In this document: positions 33,174 to 42,586 of the stretch, in pieces
Layout: each line of letters opens with the position of its first letter
Numbering within the stretch: the first letter of the stretch is position 1
Assembly (NCBI GenBank): GCA_947166565.1
Contig: CAMVEL010000005.1
Span: forward strand, 21,699-85,698
Direction: 5' to 3'
DNA from: an uncultured Erysipelotrichaceae bacterium
GTDB taxonomy: Bacteria; Bacillota_I; Bacilli_A; RFN20; CAG-826
DNA: 64,000 nt
Notes under the pieces: model-generated
What the model was told of the DNA's origin: nothing
Database searches by the model: none
Seen by the model: only the letters and a program-made list of their open reading frames with translations
Program-made: the position numbers and the translations under genes

Positions 33174-34985
33174 CTAGGCAATTTTGATTTCCATAATTGT
33201 GTTATTTGTATTGAGAACGCGCAAGTACTTGAAATCGCTTGCGATTTTGCGTACAAGCTCGATTCCGTGGAATTTGCTTTCCTCGTCCTCATCCGCCTTA
33301 TACGCGGTTGGGTCGAAGGTTAGCCCGTCGTCACGAACCCTCAACAATAGACCGACTTCGGTCCTTGTCAGGTTGACGTCGATATAACGGGCATGCGAAT
33401 CCCTCTTATAACCGTATTCGATGATGTTGTCGATGATTTCCTCGGTCGCTAGAGCCAAGATGGCGGAAGCCTTCTCATCATGGGAGAGTTCGAGGGCTTT
33501 GGCTTGAATCGTCTCGATGATCGAGGATATCTCGTTGCTGTTAGCGGGAATCGACAAATCGACGACCCCCTCGTTTTTCTTGGTATAAGGTAAAAGCAAT
33601 AAGCCTTTCCCGCTATAATGCTTGGTCTTTTTGCCAACGATGACCCAGACGATCGTCGCAATGGCGCCGACCCCTTCCATGATGATGACCCCGTAGGAGA
33701 AGCCCATTACGCCCATTGCCATCATTAGGAAATAGACGGATATCGGCCCTGCCAATCCTACGCGTACCGCATTGCCTACCAAAACTGGGGCATTGATCAT
33801 CAGCGAAGGATAATAATAGGAGAAGAAGCGGTTCAATGAATAAAGCAGGAAGGATGTCGAGTAGATGCGCATGACCAATAACGGATCCAAATCGGCTTTC
33901 GACGAAGCTAGAAGCTCGCTGTTCACGTTATCTAGGCTGACACCAAATATATATAGATAAATATTTGGGAAAGCGATGGATACGACCATCAGGACAACCG
34001 TTACCCCCATGGCGATAAGGAAGACCCTTCTTGTCACCGCACGCACTCCAAAATAGTCTTTCTCCCCGAACAACGAGGAAACGACCGAAGGCATTACCTG
34101 GAAAATGCCGATTATGAAGAGATCGATGACGAAGGAGATGTTGCTTAGCATCGCAAACACGGGCATCTCGCCAGTCGTCAAATAGGAAGTGGCCGCTAGA
34201 TTCAAAACAAGGCAATAGACCACGGACAAGGCGATCAATAACCCTGATGAACTTCCCGCCCTAAGGATGTCTTTGGCAAAGGCAAAAGACCCTTTGAATG
34301 GGGTTTTGAGATTGATGGCCCTCGTCTTGGATTTAAGATAGGGGAAGAAGACGACCATCCCCGCAATTAGGCCGATTCCTAAACTTCCGGCGACCCCATA
34401 CATCACATAATCGGGAGGAAGGGTCAAGCAGAAAAGTATTTCGACGCCGATATGGACGACGTTGCCAATGACAAAGAACAATGCCCCAAGGTTTGGGCTA
34501 TTGTCCGAAGGAAGGAAATAGGCGAGGACTAGGGCAAGGGCAATGATGGGGGATTGGAAGCAATAGACTTTGACGTATTGGGAAATCATCGGGGCGAGAT
34601 CTTGGAAATTGCCCGCAAACCAATTGGAGATGATATCGCCAAGAAACAAACCTAATGGGACGAAGATGAGACTGACGAAAAAGGCGAGGAACATCGATAG
34701 TTTGAAAGCCTTTGAGGCTTCCGAAACAAGTCGTTTTCCTAAGAATCCGGCTCCAACGATAGCAACGCCGGAAGCTATGGTCATGCCAGGGAGTTGGACG
34801 AGATAAACGATTGGTAAGGCCAAAGAAGAGGCACTAAGAGCATCTCCCCCAAGGAAGTTACCGATGACGATCGCATCCGCCAAGGAACCGAATTGCATGG
34901 CCAAAACCATCAATACCGTGGGGATGAGGTATTGGTAGAACTTCTTACGGAGAATGTTGTCGTTACGCGAATAGGAGATAGCCAT
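33174..34985 (-). CDS. MATE exporter fused to RsbW-like ATPase domain
   Basis: 603 residues. The first 470 form a twelve-helix MATE (MatE) transporter, recognisable from the two homologous halves and motifs such as FGSLADAIVIGNFLGGDALS and GSLGIGLIAGMVVFF. The last 120 residues are a GHKL ATPase of the RsbW type: ATEEIIDNIIEYGY (N box), RVRDDGLTFDP (ATP lid Asp) and KFHGIELVRKIASDF. Ordinary MATE proteins have no such domain. Inference: it exports the NRPS product, and its activity or the STAS protein is controlled through this domain. GAGGTG precedes the ATG. The NRPS gene ends 8 bp upstream. Confidence 0.88.
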   Translation of the reverse strand: MAISYSRNDNILRKKFYQYLIPTVLMVLAMQFGSLADAIVIGNFLGGDALSASSLALPIVYLVQLPGMTIASGVAIVGAGFLGKRLVSEASKAFKLSMFLAFFVSLIFVPLGLFLGDIISNWFAGNFQDLAPMISQYVKVYCFQSPIIALALVLAYFLPSDNSPNLGALFFVIGNVVHIGVEILFCLTLPPDYVMYGVAGSLGIGLIAGMVVFFPYLKSKTRAINLKTPFKGSFAFAKDILRAGSSSGLLIALSVVYCLVLNLAATSYLTTGEMPVFAMLSNISFVIDLFIIGIFQVMPSVVSSLFGEKDYFGVRAVTRRVFLIAMGVTVVLMVVSIAFPNIYLYIFGVSLDNVNSELLASSKADLDPLLVMRIYSTSFLLYSLNRFFSYYYPSLMINAPVLVGNAVRVGLAGPISVYFLMMAMGVMGFSYGVIIMEGVGAIATIVWVIVGKKTKHYSGKGLLLLPYTKKNEGVVDLSIPANSNEISSIIETIQAKALELSHDEKASAILALATEEIIDNIIEYGYKRDSHARYIDVNLTRTEVGLLLRVRDDGLTFDPTAYKADEDEESKFHGIELVRKIASDFKYLRVLNTNNTIMEIKIA

Positions 34986-34993
34986 ATTTCACC

Positions 34994-37900
34994 TCATTCG
35001 AAGAAGCCAAGCGTGGAGAGCGAGGCAATGGAACGATCGAGATATTTCTCGTCGGTAATCGGCCATTTATAGCCAAGGCGATAAAGGGCTTTAATGGTGA
35101 AGGAGTTATCGGAAAGGATATATTCCCTAGCGACGGATTCGGAGGAGTTATAGGAAATAAGACAGGAGACATCCATCTGTTTTTCCTCATCGCTCATGTA
35201 TTCGTTTAACTTTGCCATGAATGTTTCGTCATCGACCATGGCAATCGGATAACCAAAGTCGTTCATCGCGGCGATGACGTCGCCAAGTTCGATTTCATGG
35301 GAGTTCGCGCTATGGAAGATGGTGAAGTCCTTCTTGGTCTTCGCAAGGAGGAGGATGGTCTTGGCGACCTCATCGATTGGCGAGAAGTCGATTGTGGAAT
35401 CGGCCGCGGAAACCGGGAAGACCCCAAGTTTCTTGTAGGCTCTAATCGTCGCCATGAAGTTGTTGGTTCCGGAATTGACCTGGAATTCGCCATCCCTCGC
35501 ACGGCCCATGAGGTTGCCGACGCGGACGACTTTGGCGTCGAGTCCACGGTCATTGACCGCCTCAATCAAGGCTTCCTCGGCCTTGATCTTGGAATTGATG
35601 TATTTGTTGGAAACGTCTTGCCCGAAGAAGATTTCACTCTCGTGGATACGTTTTTCCTTCGGGAATTTGTGTCCGACGTTCTCCCCAGCGACGGAAAGCG
35701 TCGAAACCTGCACCAAACGGGCTTTATGTTCCAAAGCCACCTCGATGAGGTTCTTGACCCCGCCGAAATTGACTTTCTCGATCGCGTCGGAGTTGGAGAA
35801 ATGCTTAACGACCGCGGCGCAGTTGACGATGAGTTCGAACTTCACGTCTTTTAAGACGTCGAGGAGGTTTTCGTTGGTGACGTCGGCCTCGAGTATTTGC
35901 ACGCGCTCACCCATTTCCTCGATGAAAGGATTATCGAAGTAGTATTCAAGCAACCCGTGTAGCCGTTCTTTGCCACTGATTGTCTTAGAGCCACGGACCA
36001 AGGCGAGGATCTTGGCTTTGCTATTCAGAAGCAATTCATGGAGGATATGGATTCCAAGGAAGCCGGTCGCCCCGGTTAGGAGGATGGCCTTGAAATCCGC
36101 TAGGCCCTCGGTGACCTCGTCGACTTTTTCGATGACGTTATTCTCAAGTCCTTGTTTGATTGGGGCGAGGTCTTCTTTCTTGGCCTCCTCTTTATGGCCT
36201 TGCGAAAGGGCCAAAGCCGCCAAATCGATGACGGTTGGGTTATCGAAGACGTCGGAATAGGAGATATTAAGGCCTTTGCCCATGGCAAGCATCGTGACTT
36301 TGGAGGCGCTTAAGGATGTGCCGCCGAGATCGAAGAAGTCGTCGTCTATCGACAATTCGTCGACGCCGAGGACGTGCTTGAAGATGTCATAAATCGTCTG
36401 CTGGGTCTCATTGCGTGGCAAACGTATACCTTTTTTGCTTTCCTTGGCGTTCATGACAGGATCTGGCAATGCCTTCTTGTTGACCTTCCCGTTATTGGTC
36501 ATCGGGATGGATTCAAGCCTCATGAAGACCTTTGGAATCATGTATGGGGTAAGGGTCTTCCCCAGATGTTCCTTCAAGGAAGCAACGGGGATTTCCTCTT
36601 TCGCTAGATAATAGCCAACGAGGAACTGACCTTCCTCTTTGGTCTCCTTGACGACGACGACGGAACGGGAAATGCCGGGATAGGAGCCCATGGCGTTTTC
36701 GATTTCATCGAGTTCGACGCGAAGACCGCGTAATTTGACTTGGTTATCCTTGCGGCCGAAGAATTCGATGCGTCCATCGTAATTGATGCGGGCAAGGTCG
36801 CCTGAACGATAGGAGTAGACGCCATGGAAGTCGATGAATTTCTCTTTGGTGAGGTCGTCTCTATGGACATAGCCCCTAGCGACGCCTTCGCCTCCGATGA
36901 GGAGCTCGCCAATCGCCCCAAACGGCAAACGGCGGAGATTTCCGTCGATGATATAGGTCTTGACGTTATTATCTGGATAACCAATGGTGATGCGATCGCT
37001 GGTGACGCGGTCCATCGTGCAGGAAACGGTGGCCTCGGTTGGGCCGTAGCCGTTTTGAATGAAGCACTTCATACCGCGGTCGCGCATCTTGGCGATCATT
37101 GAGGCCGGAAGAGCCTCCGCGCCCAAATCGATGATGTTAAGGTTGCGGAAAGCGACCATGACGTCTTCGATATCCAAGACGTTATTGACGTAAGATGGAG
37201 TGGTCGTGATGATATCGACCTTATTCTCGATCATGCGCTTTGCGAGCATGACGGGGTTAAGGATTTCGTCTTCGGAGGCAATCATGACGGTCATGCCATT
37301 AGCTAATGGGACGAATTCTTCCTGGATGGAAAGATCGAAGCTTAGGGATGCCAAGGAAGCCGCGACATGGCAATAGTTGATATATTCGTCAACGATGAAG
37401 TTATGTGGGGTGTTATACACGAAATTGGAAAGGCTATGATGCTCGATCATGACGCCTTTTGGCTTGCCGGTCGAACCGGAGGTGTAGATGCAATAGGCAA
37501 GCGAATTCTTCGGGATTTCCACGCGGATTGGGTCTTTTGGTTCGTTGGCCAAGATATCTTCCAATAGGAGGAAGTTGGTATTTCCGAACGTGGCCTTTTT
37601 CGCTTCATAGAGGGCTTTGGTGGTCAAAACCGCTTTCGCTTCGGAATCCTCGGCGATATAGAGGATGCGTTCATCCGGGTAAGCGGGATCGACGGGGACG
37701 AAACAAGCGCCAGCCCGCATAACGCCTTCCCTAGCGACATAGCAATTGGCAATGCGCGGGACCATGACGACGACCTTATCGTCAGGCTTGAGGCCAAGTT
37801 TCAATAAGGCGGAGGCCACTTGGTTCATGCGCTCATCCATTTGGGCGTAGGTGAGGCTTTCGTCGATGCCGACGACCGCGAGTTTATCGGGATTGGCCTT

Positions 37901-40900
37901 GACCTGTTCCTCGAACATATCCAAATAGGAGCCTTTTGGTAGAGGATCTTCGGTTTGGTTATGGACGTCCATTTCCTTTGCGACTTTTTCATCACAAAGA
38001 ACGATTTCGTTTAGGGCCTTCTTGGAAATGAATCCCTTGATGACCATCTCAAAGAGGGAGGTGAAATAACGCATCGTCTCTTCGCGATAGAGGTTACTTG
38101 GGTATTCGTAATGGAGACGGTAGCAATCCTTTCCTTCTAAGCAATCGACGGAGAAGGCGGCTTTGACTTCATCGCCGTTGAGGTGGATTAGTTCGGCCTT
38201 CTCGCCGCCGATGGAATCCGGGAGGAAACCATCCCCTTGGTAAGCGAACATGACGTCTGCTTTGACATCGAAGTCACGGCTGATGTCGGCAAAGGAATAA
38301 AGGGTGCGTTCCTCGCTCTTTTGGAGTTGTTCGGAAAGTTTTTTGATGAAGTCCAAGGTATTCTCGTTGGCCTCGATTTTCGCGTAAGCCGGCAAGGTCT
38401 TGACCATCATCGTGACGCTTCTAGCGGTGAAGGAGCTATCGCGCCCTGAATAAATGGAGGTGAACAAGGCGTCCTCGTTCCCGTTCCATTTGGCTAAGGC
38501 ATAGGCGAAAACGGCATTGAAGAATCCGTTTTGGTTGAGGCCATTATCCTTTAGGAACTTCGCGATGTCACCCTTAGAAACGGATAGATCATAGTCTTGC
38601 TCCAAAGGTTTTTCTTCTTTGGGCAATTCGTATTCTTTGCGCGGTAAAGACGGCGAATCGACGCCATCGAGGAAGGAAGCGTAATGGGCTTTTTGCTCAT
38701 TAAGCGCATCGGGGGTTGCCTCTTTTTCTTCCTTCAAGGCGATTTGGAAGCCGTTGCGGCGTTCCCCTTCGATTTCTTCGCCTTTGTATAGTTTATCGAT
38801 ATCTTCCATCAAAACCGCTAAGGAAGAGCCGTCGCTAGCGATATGGTGGGTATCAAGGAAGAGGTAGTTTTCCTTTCCTTCATAGATCCTCGCCTGATAG
38901 AAAGGACCCTTTATCAAGTCATAGGCGGTTAAGGCAAACGGCATCTTTGGATCGCCTTTGATGCGCTCGACCCTAACTTCGTCGTTAAGGGCGGGGACGA
39001 CGCGGGGATCGCCGGATTCGCCGACGATGAGATGGCCCTTCAAATAAGGATGGGCATCGATCGCCTTCTTGATGGATTCCTCAAGACGGTTCAAATCGGT
39101 CTTCTTGGAAAGGCGATAAAGAAGCGGGATGTTATAGAGGGTTGAGCCAGGATGGGAGAAGCATTCGACGTAAATGCCCTGCTGGGTTTTCGTCAATGGG
39201 TAATCCGGAAGCTCTTCGTATTCTTCTTCCTCGTTGCCTCCGCTTAAGGAAGCAAGCGCGCGGATCGTTGAGTTTTGACGGAGCAAGGCCGTAGTCAAAT
39301 CAACGCCCATAGTCTGCGAGAAGATGGTGATGAATTTGATGGAGGAGATCGAAGTCAAACCCGATTCGAACAAATCGGCGGTGACGGAAATGTCGTTATA
39401 GCCAAGGATCTTCCTGGCGATTTCGAGGATTTTCGTTTCCGCTTCGTTAGCAGGAGGAACGACCTCCGCTTCCTTTCTTTCTGGAAGTGGAAGGGCGCGT
39501 TTATTGACCTTGCTGTTTTGGTTTAGAGGAATCTTCTCGATCTGCATCATGACCTCTGGGACCATGTAAGGAGGTTTGCGTTCCCCGATGAAGGATTTGA
39601 TATCATCCAAATCAAGGGTCTTGTCGGAAACGACGTAACCGGCGATGAAGGAACCTCCGCTTGGGGCGGGATAGGCGTTGACGGTCGCGTCTTTCACGCC
39701 TGGATAATCGCGAATTACGCGTTCGACTTCGCTAAGCTCGATACGGAAGCCACGGATCTTGACCTGCCCGTCCTTACGGCCAATGAAATCGCAGGTCCCG
39801 TCTTTTAGGAATCGCACCACGTCACCCGTGAAATACATTCTGGAGTAGTAGCCATCGTCCTCGAACGGATTCTTGAGGAAGGCCTTCGCGTTTTCCTCCG
39901 GTCTATTCTTATAGCCTCTAGCAACCTGAGGTCCGGAGCAATATAAATAGCCAGGAACCCCATATGGGAGAGGCCTCATCTTCTTATCGAGGACATAGAG
40001 ATGGCAAATCGCATGTCCTTTGCCAATGGGAACACGGTAATAGAGGCGATCGACCTCATGACCGGTGATGGTGATCGTGCATTCGGTTGGGCCATAGCCA
40101 TTCACGAGGATAAAGCCCTTAGGAGGCTTCACTGGAACGAGTTTCTCACCGCCAACCGTTAGATATACAAGGCTATTGTTCTCATAGTCTTCCGCAAATT
40201 GGCGCCCGACCTGGGTGGTCATCAAACCATGGGTTAAGTGGTTTTCCTCGATGTATTCGTTGAGGCGCTTCAAATCAAGACGCATGGTCTCGTCGATGAT
40301 ATAAAGCGGCAAGCCATTGCATAAAGCCCCATAAAGGTCATACATGTTCGCGTCGAAACCATAAGAAGCGTAAGCGAAGAAGCGGGATTCCGGAGTGATC
40401 TTCAAGGTCTTCCTCTGCCATTGCACATAGGCGGAGATGTTATGGTGTTCAAGTTGGACGCCCTTTGGCTTTCCGGTGGAGCCGGAGGTATAGAGCATGA
40501 TGTAGAGATCGTCTTTTCCTGGACGGGGTTGCTTTAAACCTAACCGTGGCAAATTCGGAATCTCATCGATGAAGAGGATTGGCCCTTTGAAGGAAGGAAC
40601 GCGTTCCTCGAGCCCCCTTTGGCAAATGAGGATCTGGGCCTCCGCGTCTTCCATCATGAAGGCAAGACGTTCGTCTGGATAAGCGGGATCAAGGGGCTGA
40701 TAGGCCGCGCCTGATTTCAAAACGCCCAAAGAGGCGATGGCCATGTATTCGTTTCTGCCGATTAGGATCGAGACGATTTGGTTTGGTTTAACGCCTTTAT
40801 CGATGATGTAATCTGAAATGCGGTCGGACAATTCCCCTAATTGCCCGTAGCTGATACGCCTATCGCCGGAGATGACCGCGTCTTTTTCCGGGTGAGCGGC

Positions 40901-42220
40901 GATATGGTCGCGGATATCATCGACAAAGTCACGGTCGAAATCGTAACCCGTGAGGTCTTTTTCGTTATATGACCTTAGTAAAGCGGCATCCTCTTCATCG
41001 CAGGGGGAGATATCCTCGATATTCTCCTTTTCCATTAGGCCGAGGGCGAAATGTTCCATCCTTCTTATGAAGGAACGCAAGGAATCCTCTTCATAGAGGT
41101 CCGCGCGGTATTCGACATCCGCGAAATAGCCTCCGTTATAACGGAAGAGCTCGATGGCCATCTTCTCTTTGCCGTCTTTTGTCTGAACGACCTCGACCGG
41201 GGTGTCTTTTCCGTTAAGGGTCGTATGGTAGAAATAATCGCCTTGATAAGCGAAGAGGTTCTCCGCGGATACCCCGAAGTCAGCGACGAGATCGCTATAG
41301 GAGTAGTTGCTATGGGCGATCAAATCCTCCTGGGACTGATTGACTTTCCTAAGGAGGTCACCGGTTTTTCCTTCGCCTAGATTGTTGACGTAGAAAGGCA
41401 ATGTTTTTACATACATGCCATAGCTCTTTTTGACTTTATCACTCCTGCCATTATTGACGGTAAGGAACAAAACCTCCTCGGAGAAAGTCGCCTGGGCAAG
41501 GGTCAAGGAGTAGGCGGCGAGGAAGAAGCTCGAACGGCGAATGCCGTGTTTCTTCAAGGCCTTCGCGACCTCTTTGTCTTTTAATAAGGGCAATTCGACC
41601 CTGAATCTTCCATAGGAAACATTCTCTTCTTGCTTATCCAAGGTCAAGGAAGAATCGACGTCCATCCCTCCATAAGCGTTTTCAAAGAACGTTTTATCTT
41701 CTAAGAATGAAGGAGCTTCCCTTCCTTCTTTCTTGTTTAACGCATCATCGATGCCATCGTTTTCCTCTTTGGAGACCTCTTCCTTACCCTCATAGAAGGA
41801 GGCGAATTCATCAAGGAACATCTTTAAGGAGAATCCATCCATCAAGATGTGATGGAAATCCGCGAAGAGATAGTCGTCTTCCTTGGTTTCAAGGAAGAGG
41901 AAGCGATATAGGGGAGAATCCATCAAGGAGAAATATTGGACTAGTTCCTCTTTGTTCACCTTATCGGTTTTTTTGATTTCCATCTTCGGGGCAAGAGGAA
42001 CGATATGCTTATATGTTTCTCCGTCTTGTCCTTGAACCAATTGCATGTTGAGATAAGGGTGGGAAAGGAAGACTTTCTCAATCGCCTTTTGGGCTTTTTC
42101 CTTATCTCCATGCTCGCCTAAAGGAATTAGCAATGGGAGGTTGTAGGCTAGAGTCGGTTCCATGCAGGAAAGGAAAATGCCGAGTTCTTCTCGAGAAATG
42201 GGGGCCATGCGTTCAGACAT
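34994..42220 (-). CDS. Two-module NRPS with terminal reductase (C-A-T-C-A-T-R)
   Basis: 2408 residues. C1 (1-420, HHILMDG at about 123); A1 (440-915, YTSGSTGKPKG, NGYGPTE, GRKDGQVKIRGFRIEL); T1 (930-990, phosphopantetheine Ser about 957 in ESGLTSISS); C2 (1005-1410, HHIASDG about 1125); A2 (1430-1920); T2 (1935-2005, DLGGTSLSAS); reductase (2040-2408, LLTGATGFLG; YINSK catalytic pair). No thioesterase, so release by NAD(P)H should give an aldehyde. A starter C domain implies N-acylation. Hand-aligned pocket codes: A1 D-A-Y-L-L-V-G-I-T, A2 D-L-Q-T-I-L-G-V-S; I do not assign amino acids from these. AAGGAG precedes the ATG. No phosphopantetheinyl transferase gene is in the window. Confidence 0.95.
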   Translation of the reverse strand: MSERMAPISREELGIFLSCMEPTLAYNLPLLIPLGEHGDKEKAQKAIEKVFLSHPYLNMQLVQGQDGETYKHIVPLAPKMEIKKTDKVNKEELVQYFSLMDSPLYRFLFLETKEDDYLFADFHHILMDGFSLKMFLDEFASFYEGKEEVSKEENDGIDDALNKKEGREAPSFLEDKTFFENAYGGMDVDSSLTLDKQEENVSYGRFRVELPLLKDKEVAKALKKHGIRRSSFFLAAYSLTLAQATFSEEVLFLTVNNGRSDKVKKSYGMYVKTLPFYVNNLGEGKTGDLLRKVNQSQEDLIAHSNYSYSDLVADFGVSAENLFAYQGDYFYHTTLNGKDTPVEVVQTKDGKEKMAIELFRYNGGYFADVEYRADLYEEDSLRSFIRRMEHFALGLMEKENIEDISPCDEEDAALLRSYNEKDLTGYDFDRDFVDDIRDHIAAHPEKDAVISGDRRISYGQLGELSDRISDYIIDKGVKPNQIVSILIGRNEYMAIASLGVLKSGAAYQPLDPAYPDERLAFMMEDAEAQILICQRGLEERVPSFKGPILFIDEIPNLPRLGLKQPRPGKDDLYIMLYTSGSTGKPKGVQLEHHNISAYVQWQRKTLKITPESRFFAYASYGFDANMYDLYGALCNGLPLYIIDETMRLDLKRLNEYIEENHLTHGLMTTQVGRQFAEDYENNSLVYLTVGGEKLVPVKPPKGFILVNGYGPTECTITITGHEVDRLYYRVPIGKGHAICHLYVLDKKMRPLPYGVPGYLYCSGPQVARGYKNRPEENAKAFLKNPFEDDGYYSRMYFTGDVVRFLKDGTCDFIGRKDGQVKIRGFRIELSEVERVIRDYPGVKDATVNAYPAPSGGSFIAGYVVSDKTLDLDDIKSFIGERKPPYMVPEVMMQIEKIPLNQNSKVNKRALPLPERKEAEVVPPANEAETKILEIARKILGYNDISVTADLFESGLTSISSIKFITIFSQTMGVDLTTALLRQNSTIRALASLSGGNEEEEYEELPDYPLTKTQQGIYVECFSHPGSTLYNIPLLYRLSKKTDLNRLEESIKKAIDAHPYLKGHLIVGESGDPRVVPALNDEVRVERIKGDPKMPFALTAYDLIKGPFYQARIYEGKENYLFLDTHHIASDGSSLAVLMEDIDKLYKGEEIEGERRNGFQIALKEEKEATPDALNEQKAHYASFLDGVDSPSLPRKEYELPKEEKPLEQDYDLSVSKGDIAKFLKDNGLNQNGFFNAVFAYALAKWNGNEDALFTSIYSGRDSSFTARSVTMMVKTLPAYAKIEANENTLDFIKKLSEQLQKSEERTLYSFADISRDFDVKADVMFAYQGDGFLPDSIGGEKAELIHLNGDEVKAAFSVDCLEGKDCYRLHYEYPSNLYREETMRYFTSLFEMVIKGFISKKALNEIVLCDEKVAKEMDVHNQTEDPLPKGSYLDMFEEQVKANPDKLAVVGIDESLTYAQMDERMNQVASALLKLGLKPDDKVVVMVPRIANCYVAREGVMRAGACFVPVDPAYPDERILYIAEDSEAKAVLTTKALYEAKKATFGNTNFLLLEDILANEPKDPIRVEIPKNSLAYCIYTSGSTGKPKGVMIEHHSLSNFVYNTPHNFIVDEYINYCHVAASLASLSFDLSIQEEFVPLANGMTVMIASEDEILNPVMLAKRMIENKVDIITTTPSYVNNVLDIEDVMVAFRNLNIIDLGAEALPASMIAKMRDRGMKCFIQNGYGPTEATVSCTMDRVTSDRITIGYPDNNVKTYIIDGNLRRLPFGAIGELLIGGEGVARGYVHRDDLTKEKFIDFHGVYSYRSGDLARINYDGRIEFFGRKDNQVKLRGLRVELDEIENAMGSYPGISRSVVVVKETKEEGQFLVGYYLAKEEIPVASLKEHLGKTLTPYMIPKVFMRLESIPMTNNGKVNKKALPDPVMNAKESKKGIRLPRNETQQTIYDIFKHVLGVDELSIDDDFFDLGGTSLSASKVTMLAMGKGLNISYSDVFDNPTVIDLAALALSQGHKEEAKKEDLAPIKQGLENNVIEKVDEVTEGLADFKAILLTGATGFLGIHILHELLLNSKAKILALVRGSKTISGKERLHGLLEYYFDNPFIEEMGERVQILEADVTNENLLDVLKDVKFELIVNCAAVVKHFSNSDAIEKVNFGGVKNLIEVALEHKARLVQVSTLSVAGENVGHKFPKEKRIHESEIFFGQDVSNKYINSKIKAEEALIEAVNDRGLDAKVVRVGNLMGRARDGEFQVNSGTNNFMATIRAYKKLGVFPVSAADSTIDFSPIDEVAKTILLLAKTKKDFTIFHSANSHEIELGDVIAAMNDFGYPIAMVDDETFMAKLNEYMSDEEKQMDVSCLISYNSSESVAREYILSDNSFTIKALYRLGYKWPITDEKYLDRSIASLSTLGFFE

Positions 42221-42586
42221 ATGGGTGCTCCTTAGGAAAATAGTTTAGATAACTATACAACTTTTTTATGTGCGCGTGAACGCACCATGCGCGAAAGGAG
42301 AAAATCCAAGCACATTTGCTTCATTTCTTGGGGATCAGTTAATCGAGGAAATAAGCCCAACAAACGCTTTAAAGCATACATGGGTCGCGTAAAATCGGTT
42401 TGGAGGCCATTCATCTATCCGTTTGCTGGTAAAAAAGCCCTGATTTCTCAGAGCCTTGAAATCAATCGTTGTCTCCAATTGTCAAAGAGCGTAAAGATGA
42501 TTTAAAAAAAGGATATTTTCTTAATATAAATGCCACAAAAGAACGTGATTGATTACTTGATACTTGTTTAAACGGCCAATACACTA
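42221..42586. other. Intergenic region between NRPS and sensor kinase
   Basis: Contains the NRPS promoter at its left side. The remainder is AT-rich and holds no coding region I can support. A 72-codon plus-strand frame (42287-42505) has no ribosome-binding site and an atypical composition. No clear terminator for the kinase gene is visible. Confidence 0.6.
42252..42285 (-). promoter_or_regulatory. NRPS promoter with inverted repeat around -35
   Basis: TTCACG (42275-42280), 17 bp, TATAGT (42252-42257) on the minus strand, giving a leader of about 25 nt with AAGGAG. GTGCG and CGCAC (42270-42274 and 42281-42285) flank the -35 exactly, a likely operator. Confidence 0.55.

Noticed and set aside
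34994..42220. Several long plus-strand frames inside the NRPS gene
   Set aside because: They are mirror frames of strongly codon-biased NRPS sequence, with no start signals or recognisable domains.
42287..42505. 72-codon plus-strand open frame between NRPS and kinase genes
   Set aside because: No ribosome-binding site, residue composition unlike a folded protein, and it overlaps the NRPS promoter region.
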